From: Taeniopygia guttata
Taxonomy: Eukaryota > Chordata > Aves > Passeriformes > Estrildidae
Direction: 5' to 3'
DNA: 64,000 nt
Assembly (NCBI RefSeq): GCF_048771995.1
Contig: NC_133025.1
Location: 6,200,001 to 6,264,000 of the forward strand
Positions 55,059 to 64,000 of this stretch are shown here, in pieces (the stretch's first letter is position 1; the number at the start of each line of letters is the position of its first letter). The translations under genes and the position numbers were made by a program. The notes beneath the pieces were generated by a model. That model worked only from the letters and a program-made list of their open reading frames with translations. It was not told the origin of the DNA and did no database searches.

Positions 55059-55264
55059 ATGGATATTCTGTCAAGGCTTTACAGAGCAGTTAAAGGAAAT
55101 ACTTTCTGTCAGTTACACAATTCAAAATAAAAATACCAGAATCATTACTGAAAACACTTTTTTTTGCTCTACAAGTAAAGCAAAAGATCTTGATTACCAG
55201 AAGAGTTGTACTTCTAAGCCATCCAACTTGGGCAGTTTTGAATTAAATTTCTCATTGTCCAGTT

Positions 55265-55374
55265 CTAGAACTTCATAAAAGGAACTTGGAGCGGTTTTTC
55301 TGCTGCGCGCTTTAGAGCCAACGCGTAAGTGTAAACCCTGGCATCTACTGCCAGATGTTCCTCTGCTACTAGTT
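55265..55374 (-). CDS. NUDT5: NUDT5 last exon (residues 185-220, stop)
   Basis: Acceptor ATTTTCAG; stop TAG at 55267-55265. It encodes [20 protein letters not shown] and [11 protein letters not shown] longer open frame in the same DNA is out of phase and not used. Confidence 0.95.
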
Positions 55375-58300
55375 CTGAAAATAAAAGAAAAAAAATCATG
55401 AGATGCTGTTAAAAACCTTAGCTTTACAGAAATGTAACTCCTTGCTAAAATGAAGATGTGTAGTATTGCAGACACTGCACACTCCTGCTATCAATAACTC
55501 TCATATCTGGCCAGGTCTCTCACAGCTTTTTGCTTAACATACAGTATTCTAGGATGAGAGATGACATGAGGAGCCCTGAGAAGGGATTCTTGAAGCTCAT
55601 GTTAGTGCATTCAATGTGTCAGAAAGTTCTTACCATCAATTCTTTGCAGCAGGTCATTCTTTGGAAGTGAAACAACTTCCACAAATTCTAGGAGAGAAGA
55701 AAAAGGTTTGCACATTCTTAAATTAGTGAACAGTAGAGAAATTTACCTCAGTTTTCTGTTTCTTGCAATTTAGGAGGGGAAAGAAACTGATTTAATGCTC
55801 ATCACCATCCAAAAATTGTGAGCTTTCATGTATCAAAAAAAGATCAATTAAATAGGGAGAAGGCAGTGACTGGGCTCACTAAAAAATGTTTGGCAGAAAA
55901 AAGCTGGAAAAACAGTTGGAGTAAAAAGTGTAGCTGGTAGCTACGAAGGATAAGAATCCCAAAAAGAGAGACCTCCCTTCTGAGAATGAAAAATAACTGT
56001 TGAAGAAAACTTGTCTGGGTTCTCCTGATACAGGAAATGGATTGGAGATGCATTTCAAGACCAAACCATCTCAAAGGGTTTGTTAATGATGAATTTATGC
56101 TGGCTTAACTCTCCCCTATCTCTCTGAATTGTCTTTAGGGCTTGACCTACAGATGTTGGGGGGTCAGTAATTTGTATTTCCTGAAATACTGGTGCTATAG
56201 GTGCAACAATGAGAAAGATAATTGATGCAATAATGCGTCACAAATTCTCACAGGAATTTGCATCTAGGCCAAAGTCAACCTCAGGCACATTTCATTAGGG
56301 TCAGGAGATTACCCAAGCACAAATAAAAACCAGTTTTAACTGACTTTTTCTATGTAAAACTTGCCATACGAAGAATCATGACCTTATTGTCATTGAGATC
56401 ACAGTCACATTACGTACCTCCATCATCTGCAAATGAGAAGAGTAGTGAGTTAAGGAGTTGAAATACACTGGAGTTTACAATCAGAAAGCATTTGATGGCT
56501 GACTGACTGTGAGTGACACTGCAATTACTTCCAGAGTAAAGCTGCAACTGAGAGCAGTATCTAAGTCCACAAGTGCTTATGGCCCTCACTGAAATTTGGC
56601 ACTGAAATGTTTTATTCTGAGTGTGCCAACAGCTGACACTTTGCAGCTGGGTTTCCCCACTGGATTCAGCAGAGACACTCATCTAGACTGCAGGATGTGA
56701 TTGGAAGGATGTGCAGTATCCAAGTCAGCTAGGACAGAAGAGATGAAGTGGTGGGGTTAACTGTTTTAAACCCATTGTTTTGTTATCTTCTCAAAATCTT
56801 CAAATAAATGGTACAAAACTCACCAAGGTTTTGCTTAGGTCTTGTGTTCTCAGCCTCATCTCCATTAATGATGACGCTCACAATATGTGTTGTGCTGTTT
56901 GACATTCCTGGGTCCAAGCACAGAGCTGCCAACAAGCACATGGAGAGGTTCATTTTCCAGAGCCGGAGTCAGGCACCTTGACATTTTAACAAAATCTTTC
57001 ACAGAAATGTATCTGATACAATATATCAGAATATATCAATATATCAGAATCAGGAGAATATATATTTAGCAGACGTCTGTGCTGTAAGAGGAGAGAAAAC
57101 TTTGTCTTCACATATTCTTAGAGGTAATGCTTCTGTAACTCTCAGCTCTTTTACAGATCCCTGGGAAGACTTGTTTTCACAGCCAAATTTACTTTCCATT
57201 CCATAGACTAAAGATTTACTGTGAACTATCTCTTATAGACTTCCTCAGTCTGTTGGAGTCTAATTTTGCCATCACCTGTCTCCAACCTCTCCCAGTCTCC
57301 AGCATGCAGTTGTACCCAATAACTGAGAGACAAGATTCAAATGCAATGACATTTCCTCAAAATCCTAAGTTGCCTCACCTACCTTCTCAAGTTCAATTTA
57401 CTATCCTCATTTTGCCTTCATTTTATCTTATGTAGGAAGCAATGGATTGGAACAACCATGTTCCAAAGGATCTCCGAATTTACTCCAATTACTCTCCTTT
57501 CTTCTTTCCAGCTGGAGAACCTGAGTACTCTCACCTCCCCACAAATACGGTCACCTCCCCACAGCTGACAGAAAGGTGACCTCTGCATTATGCAGATTTT
57601 TTTTAAGTTCACAGAAGGCCAGCAATTTAGACCTTTACACTAAAATGCCAAATCACAGCTTGATTAATTGGGTTTTGTGTAAAGGATCTTAATTAATAAC
57701 AATTTTCTCCCTATAGACATCAAACTTACTTCAGACTGAAGTTCAGCAACTGATTCACATCAAGGACCAAAGTTTCACTTTTACAGCCATGAGATGCTAC
57801 CCTGCTAATCTGCATAGGCTTTGCTGCTTGGATTTTCCCTTTGGTTTAGAGCATTTCAGACATTTAGAGTAGCCATCAAGACACAATTATCTTTGTGGGA
57901 AAAAATAAAAAAAGCAAAGACCTGGAGTACATTCAATGACTTCCCCCTTGTACCCAGTTTCTTCCTTCAGCTCTCGAAGCGCAGCACTTTCTGCTGACTC
58001 GTTTTCCTCAATGAGGCCTGGGAGATACATAATAGACAAAAACAATTAAAAGCTTCCCACTTAACTGCAATATCCATCCTAAGATCTAATCAAGCTTTAT
58101 GGAAAAGGGGAAACATCATCACAACTCTGTTTTACTGTGAGATAAGTGTTAGGAAGGATTCCAATCCCTGGATTCATTATGCTGCTGCCCACATCCTTAA
58201 CCAATTATCTACAGAATCATGATGCCTTCCCCAAAAAAGGCATTAATATTCTCATGAGGGAAAGAAGTCAAATGCTTTGACTCTTAGAAAAAGGAAAAGT

Positions 58301-61300
58301 GGAGGGAATTTTCTCCAATCTGCTAAAACAAGCTTATTTTGGTTTTTTTAGTATCAAATATTCCCATTTTGGAATAGCACGTGAAGCCCAGCATGGTTTT
58401 CCAGCTGCAGCTTCATTAAGATCACGGAATCAACTAAGTTGGAAAAGACCTTGGAGATCCTCAAGTCTAACCTATAAAATACATAAAGATTGACACTCCA
58501 AACACATCTAAACACACTGAACCATATGTGATTCATCCCAGTGTTTCAGCCACTTACCTGCAGGAAATTCCAAGCAGTAGCCATTGATTGGGGGCCTGAA
58601 CTGTTTCACCAGGACAATGCAGTCGTAGTGCAGGGTTCTCTGCAGCACTGCTATCACTGCTACACCTGCCACGGGAGACACAAGGACATGGAATGTGAGT
58701 GCAGCAGAAAGATTTTAGTGCCAGATCTGGAAAGGAACCTTGCTGCTACTCTGAGCATTAAATGTTGAGGTGCCTGCTCCATAATCCTGAATGATGAATT
58801 TAAGCTCTTTATATCATGCACGGTGAGAGATCTTCAGAGCTCCCCAGCAAGCAGAGGCACACATACCAAGCAAGACTGAGCCTCAAGGAAGGGCTCTCCT
58901 GCCTACAGAAACTGCTTGAAAGCCTCTGTAGAGAACTCTACTCTCCATTTCTAAAGTAGACCAAACCACCAGTTTGAGAGCTACTCTGTGTCAGGGCACC
59001 CCTGATGTCTTAGGAAGTGCTCCATCATTTTAAAGTGAACACAATGACCTTGGGAAGCAATCCCACCAGTAAGGTTCTGATTCTTCAGCACTTAAGTTAG
59101 CCTTTCATTAGCAAAGCCAGCTCTGCCAAGCCACCTGTTCCACATCCTCATTCATTCACATCAGCTCAGGATCTGCATTGTCAGCTTATCAGAAAGACTT
59201 TCACAGGAAAAAAAAGGCAAACAGAAAAAGCCACCCATTCTTACCATCAGCTGTAACTCCCTTTTTGTTGCCAGTACGCTTTACAGTTTCCCAGGTTCTG
59301 TTTAAACAGAGAAAAGAAAAAATGAATACCTAAACCATCTTCTACCCTTGCTACTTTCATTTAAAGCAAAATGTACCATCACACAGTGAAGTCTTGTAAG
59401 AAGCAGCAGGCCATAGGCAGGCCCTGTCATACATTGGCACTATAAAATGTCTATAGTATAGTTTTCTTTTGCCTACTTAAGGAGGGAGAGAGAAAATACA
59501 AAACATCCAATCTTACTAATTTTAAGAGGATACTCTGCTGATGAACTGGGAGGCAGTAGAGAAAGCAATCAGTACAGAATCTAACATATTAAGGGGAGAG
59601 AACTAAAACCATGTTGTAACACCTACATAAATACAGCAAAACTAAAGAGTACAAAAGAACTGGACAGAAATGATAACATACAAGAGGACATTAATTTGTC
59701 AATAATATGCAGGATACAGCACTACCAGCAGGGAAAAAGGTGCTTGTAATAAAAAACCAGAAAAGCCATAGGATGGACTCCCTGATTGACACAGAGTAGA
59801 TGCACAGCTGGGACTTGCTTCTGTGTAGCATCCTTCCAAAAAAAAAAGGAAATGCAGCACAATCCAGGTCTAATATGCCAAAGAGGATTTAGGAGCCAAA
59901 TTCAATCCCAATGCTTGCACATCTGCTGGAGTAAGATTCTCTCCTCTGATCAGCAGGAACTCTGAAGGAACCTCACAATGAATAGCTCTCGCCTTGTGTG
60001 AAGTGATGTGTTTGTAATGCTCACGTTCTCTAGCCTGGGGCCAGTCTGTACAATTGGGAATCTGAAATAACAGAGGCAATTACCTGGTTTTCCCAAAGGG
60101 ATCAGTGTAAGTTGTTTCTGCAAGCTTCAACCATTGTCTTTCTACAATTACCTAAAATAAAGAATGATTTGTTAAATACATTATAAAACTAATTCCAAAG
60201 AATTGGGAGAAACAACACAATATTTTTAGGTTCTTTTGAAGACAAATTTCAGCATGACACCACATGCAGGAATGTGCAACAGCATTCCTATTGCTAATAC
60301 AGAAAAAAAAGTTAATCTAAATTCTTGAATATGAATAAAACCATAACCTCAAGACAGTAGTTTTTCTTAACATTAGTTTTATAAGCAAGTTTTGATGAAT
60401 TCAGTGGGATTTTATGTACTGCAAAGTCCTCATTTTTTGGTAGGATTTTGCAAGGGTAATATGCAAAAGGGTCTCTGGGCTGCACAGACTTTAGCTACAC
60501 TGGTCCTCACAAGTGTCCCCTCAGCAGAGAGCACAGCCCAAAAGCTGAGCATGCAGGACTGAAAACCAAGCTACACTGAAACTTTTCTTGCCCTTTTCTT
60601 GCCCTGATCCCAGATTGTGGCCTTGTGTAACTGCTGTATTCTGCAGCTGTGAGAGTCACACATACCTGCCCCTGTAGGGTTCTGAGAGCTGCAGAGTGAG
60701 TGCTTGGCATTAACACTATGACCAAATGTCTTTTCTGGGCTAAGTGAGTTTATTTTCCCTATGATGTTTCCTCATCTTTCATGTAATCCATTTAAAAGAT
60801 AAAAATCCCTAGGTATTCACTTAGCAGTTTGCTTCTTTTACTGTAACTTGTTTAAAAATGAGGCATTTTTATTTCTTTGTCTATTACTTTGATGGGCAAA
60901 AAACATCTGCTTATAACAGCCTGAATGTGCCTTTCTAGAAAAAGGAAGAATGAAGTAAGATCAGCTCCCACTTTCATGGAAGATCGTCCAGCACCAGGCC
61001 ACACTGTTACTGCAGAGTTAGAGAACCACTTCTGATATAAGAGCCACTGGCAGAAATAGGGTAAATACTTCTCTATATTAAGCCCAAGCCCACAAAATGA
61101 TTGAAAAAAGTAAATACCTTAAAATATGTAAGATCGAATTATAAATTTCCAGTGATATCAAAGAGCACATTGTTTAAAAAACAGAATAACTAAGAAACAT
61201 TACAAAAAACCCCCAAACAACAACAAACCAAACAAAACCATAAAAAACCTATACAAAACCAAAACCAAAAGAGGATAAAATGAAAATGCTGCCTGCAAAA

Positions 61301-62245
61301 TACCCAGCTCTAAATAGAAAACCCAAAAAAATCACAAGAATTAAATCCTTAATGCTTGTGCAATATTAATATTAAAAAATTGCCCAAGAGAAAGGACATA
61401 ATACAAACAAATCTCCTCTTTCCATGTGCCTTGAAACCAGAAGAAATTACAAAAGTGTGTTCACTCCATGAAGAACAAATAAAAGAAACAACATTTGTGT
61501 TATAACAAGAGCAGGACACTGCCAAACCTGCTTTAACACCAAAGATTAAGTTCTAAGAGTTCACTTTAAAGGGAACAGAAACAAATATGGGCAGTTTAGG
61601 GTGAAAGTGCTTCTAATAAGAATGAAGTACCTCCAGAATCCTTTCTTAGGACTGGTATTATTCTTACTACTTCCTTACTGATATCTTCAAAGCAGCAGTT
61701 ATCTAAATTCAAATCCTTTCAGCAAACATAAAATGTGGTTACAATCCAAATGTTAAAGCAACCCTTGGTGGTTCGCCACCTTAAAGAGACAGAAAACTGT
61801 TTGAAAGAGAAAACTGTTGCTGAGTTTCATAACCCACCAATTTGTAAAGTCTCTCAGACATATCAGCATTATTTATGAACATTGAAAAACCTCCTGAAGA
61901 GACAATACAAGAAACAGATGCAAAATCTGAAAAAAAAAAAGAGAAGCAGCTTAACATAATGCAACACTGTAGATTTCTCTTTCCTCACTGATAATTTGTA
62001 TAATTATTTCAATAAAGAGGAATGTCACATCTTTTAAACTCTCTGACAATCAGGAAGAATTTTTTTGTCTATTGAATGGGTTTTTATGAACATCCAGCCT
62101 CTCTAGCATTTTGTACTCCACACTCACAAACTCACAAATAATTGTTATTTAATAACAAGAGTCAAACCCAAGCATGCTGTACCTCTTCCTTAAGGATGAA
62201 TTGTTTAGCTGTTTTTGCAACTTCTGTAGATGTCTCAGCTGCCAT
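55265..62245 (-). CDS. NUDT5: NUDT5, ADP-sugar diphosphatase, complete coding sequence
   Basis: This Nudix hydrolase splits ADP-ribose to AMP and ribose 5-phosphate, and can use pyrophosphate to make ATP in the nucleus. It also acts on 8-oxo-GDP-type nucleotides. Nine coding exons on the minus strand give 663 nt and 220 residues; human is 219. Trp28 and Trp46, which stack on the ADP-ribose adenine in human NUDT5, are at the same positions. The Nudix box G-x5-E-x7-REL-x-EE-x-G-Y spans residues 98-120, with metal-binding glutamates 113 and 117. Glu167 corresponds to human catalytic Glu166 in loop L9. The start ATG is at 62245-62243, reading [15 protein letters not shown]; this N-terminus is poorly conserved, as in the family. 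Promoter and exon 1 are beyond the window. Confidence 0.95.
55634..55687 (-). CDS. NUDT5: NUDT5 exon 9 (residues 167-184)
   Basis: Acceptor TCTCCTAG, donor GTAAGA. It encodes [18 protein letters not shown], like human [18 protein letters not shown]. Confidence 0.95.
56418..56426 (-). CDS. NUDT5: NUDT5 9-nt microexon (residues 164-166)
   Basis: ATGATGGAG lies between TTCTCATTTGCAG and GTACGTAATG. In phase 1 it gives Asp-Asp-Gly and the first base of Glu167, matching human Gly-Asp-Gly-Glu. Without it the flanking exons still join in frame, so inclusion rests on the conserved residues and good splice signals. Confidence 0.82.
56824..56925 (-). CDS. NUDT5: NUDT5 exon 7 (residues 130-163)
   Basis: Acceptor TTGGCAG, donor GTGAGT. 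It encodes [20 protein letters not shown] and [14 protein letters not shown]. Confidence 0.94.
57922..58017 (-). CDS. NUDT5: NUDT5 exon 6 (residues 98-129, Nudix box)
   Basis: Acceptor CTCCCAG, donor CCAG|GTCTTT (weak after GT). It carries the complete Nudix box, residues 98-120, with RELKEETGY, and then KGEVIECTP. Confidence 0.94.
58420..58515 (-). mobile_element. CR1 LINE 3' tail fragment
   Basis: Reversed tail 'gatcacggaatcaactaagt', 'ttggaaaagaccttggagat' and 'cctcaagtctaacc'. It is sense to NUDT5 and begins about 40 nt after the exon 5 donor. Confidence 0.8.
58558..58665 (-). CDS. NUDT5: NUDT5 exon 5 (residues 62-97)
   Basis: Acceptor CCGTGGCAG, donor GTAAGT. It encodes [20 protein letters not shown] and [15 protein letters not shown], strongly conserved. 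Confidence 0.96.
59245..59297 (-). CDS. NUDT5: NUDT5 exon 4 (residues 44-61)
   Basis: Acceptor TTAAACAG, donor GTAAGA. It encodes [17 protein letters not shown], with Trp46 and one residue more than human. Confidence 0.93.
60084..60151 (-). CDS. NUDT5: NUDT5 exon 3 (residues 22-44)
   Basis: Acceptor TATTTTAG, donor GTAATT. It encodes [18 protein letters not shown] and FGKTR, including Trp28 for adenine stacking. Confidence 0.93.
60152..62182 (-). other. NUDT5: NUDT5 intron 2
   Basis: A 2-kb intron with an A/C-rich low-complexity stretch at 61200-61335 (AACAAACC-like units). Nothing else was recognised. Confidence 0.8.
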
Positions 62246-62272
62246 TTTCAGGAATGTCGGGTTTTTCCTCTC
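62183..62272 (-). CDS. NUDT5: NUDT5 exon 2 (start codon; residues 1-21)
   Basis: The likely acceptor TTTGCACAG ends at 62273 and the donor is GTACAG. The ATG is at 62245; it encodes KQFILKEE at the end, like human KQYIISEE. The 27 nt before the ATG would be leader. Confidence 0.85.
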
Positions 62273-64000
62273 CTGTGCAAAGTCCAGACATATATGAAAC
62301 AAAATCAATATTTGCTTTCAGTGTAAAGTTAAAAGGTTCATTTCTGCACCGTAAATTAACAAATATAGCTTGTTGGAGAAAGTCAGGGACGTGTGATGGC
62401 AAGTTCAATTCATGTTTTCAGCTCCACCCAGTGATTTCAGAGTCAAATAATTTAAAGGAGAAATGTAAATTTGAGTCAAATCCTCGATCTGTATAGTTTT
62501 AATAGTCCTATCAGCTGTCAGGTAGCTATGCCAGCTGAAGACATTTTTCTTAACTATTCAAATATCAGACACACATACAGACAATTAATCCATTTTGAGT
62601 AATTTCATTCTGATCTGGGTGAAATGCTCTGCCAACAGTGTCAGGACAACAGGACTGTGCACTCCACTGTGCAAGTGCGAAAAAAACCCTTATGCCAAGA
62701 GGACTTTAGTGGTAAAAACTGTCTATTTTTAAAAATAAGAACTAGAATCTACCTCCAGCTCACATCACAAATAAACACGTAAATTACTCAATCCTTCCAC
62801 TAAAAAGCAAGGTCAAAAAACATGGGGCAGCACATGGGGCTGGTGGGATGGTGGGACCATGGCATGTCAGTTTCTTACTGGGAATGACATGCCCAACACC
62901 ATGCAAAAGGCAGCATTTTTATTTAAAAAATGCCCAAAGCAAGGCTCTGCACCTGCAGTTCATGCCTCAGCCTGCATCCCCAGAAAAGTGAGATTATGCA
63001 ACAGTTCCAACCTAAAGACACAGCAGGCAGCAGCAAAAGAAATGTATCAGAGACTGACCCAGTGAGACTGTGGAACTATGGGGCACTTTCAGCACAGAAA
63101 CTTATACCAGGGAAACCATCTCTGATATTAACTTAATACTGAAATCCTGAAAATTGTCATGAATCATAAGCCAAAGCCAGTGAAAAGAAACAAATCAGTT
63201 TAAACACCAGGAGAGATGAGATAATCTTAAAGATCTCAATCATCCATAGCATTGATGGTCATAATCTTTCCATAAAGTCAAAAAGAATCTTTCTATAACT
63301 TCAACTATGGATTAATAAGGCTCTGTGTGGTCTCTAGCAAAAAAACAGTACCAAAGTGTGTGAAAAGCTTCTCTGTCACACCTAGATTTAGCACATTAAT
63401 TTTGTATTGCACACTAGTGAAACATGAAAGAGCAACAATCAGCTTTCTTACATACTGGATTTACATTTACTTGCAGTAAATAGTTAAAAGGTGAACAGGT
63501 AGGACTAAATATTTCTGTTTATCAGCAGGAATAAAACTAAATGACATGAAACCATTTCCTCAGTCTGTACAGAGGGCAGGCTCTTCCTTAAGTCTTAAGA
63601 AAGTGGTTTTAAATGAAGTAGGTGATAGAGGTCAAATATGAAGATTTGTTTTATGTAACGTAAGTCTTGAAAAGAAACCCTGACCTGTTAAACCAAATCC
63701 TGTTCCTTAAAAAAAAAAAAAAAGTTCTATAATATTCTCTGAAGGCAATGAAGCTCCTTTTCAAAACTACATAGTTTTATTATCTATCTTACCACTGTTT
63801 GTATGAAAAACTGTTCAGTTGTTTGTGTTCTAGTTTCTATCCCACTTCAGTTCAGCCAGCTGTTCCAATGTTTGGAACTCCCTTCTCTTAGGATTGAAGA
63901 GTTTTATCTGGACAATGGCCATGGTCTCATGCTGTGATTCTCAAACACAAGATCAAGCTTTCCACCAAACATAGGAAAAAGAAGCACAGCCCAGGAGAAA
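62273..64000 (-). other. NUDT5: NUDT5 intron 1 (partial)
   Basis: AT-rich with no CpG island, so the NUDT5 first exon and promoter should lie to the right. In mammals this promoter is shared head-to-head with CDC123. A 15-base A-run is at about 63709-63723. No coding sequence was recognised. Confidence 0.65.

Larger units (their letters stand above)
55688..57921 (-). other. NUDT5: NUDT5 introns around the microexon and exon 7
   Basis: Introns of 730, 397 and 996 bp flank the microexon and exon 7. An AT-rich ATATATCAGA-type repeat lies at 57015-57065. No LINE or LTR was recognised. Confidence 0.8.
58018..60083 (-). other. NUDT5: NUDT5 introns between exons 6 and 3
   Basis: Introns of 540, 579 and 786 bp around exons 5 and 4. 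A CR1 tail is at 58420-58515. The rest is unremarkable. Confidence 0.8.

Noticed and set aside
61860-61935. A possible extra NUDT5 exon after TTGTCTCTTCAG on the minus strand
   Set aside because: No NUDT5 residues are missing between exons 2 and 3, and the candidate quickly meets stops.

Overview
This is a vertebrate, almost certainly bird, nuclear locus. Four conserved protein genes have GT-AG introns, three promoters are CpG islands, and the dominant repeats are CR1 LINEs with the avian 3' tail. The LTR fragments look like songbird families; that is from memory, not from a search, so 'passerine' is an inference. I see no prokaryotic or viral operon, CRISPR array or defence system. The gene order UPF2 - DHTKD1 - SEC61A2 - NUDT5 matches the conserved block on human 10p14.

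Layout. 1-11.2 kb: the 5' end of UPF2 on the minus strand (first two coding exons, long introns, CpG-island promoter near 10.5-11.2 kb). 11.2-16.8 kb: UPF2-DHTKD1 intergenic DNA, mostly CR1 copies plus one LTR. 16.8-35.75 kb: complete DHTKD1 on the plus strand, 17 coding exons, 2766 nt, 921 residues. 35.75-39.5 kb: its 3' region and intergenic DNA with CR1. 39.5-53.65 kb: complete SEC61A2 on the plus strand, 12 coding exons, 1431 nt, 476 residues. 53.65-55.03 kb: a short gap between convergent genes, with a CR1. 55.03-64 kb: NUDT5 on the minus strand, all 9 coding exons (663 nt, 220 residues), including a 9-nt microexon; its first exon and promoter lie beyond the right edge.

The exon models were assembled by hand from splice dinucleotides, phase and remembered human orthologue sequences. 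All three complete genes give uninterrupted frames whose length is a multiple of three, which is strong internal support. The genes are unrelated in function: nonsense-mediated mRNA decay (UPF2), mitochondrial 2-oxoadipate oxidation (DHTKD1), the ER protein channel (SEC61A2) and ADP-ribose hydrolysis (NUDT5). They are neighbours by ancient synteny, not as a pathway.

Most interesting: the NUDT5 microexon inside the catalytic loop; a (TG)9T5 tract before the SEC61A2 exon 2 acceptor; a possible 10-codon upstream ORF in the UPF2 leader; repeats ending within about 90 bp of the DHTKD1 start codon; and a shared CR1 arrangement around all three CpG islands.
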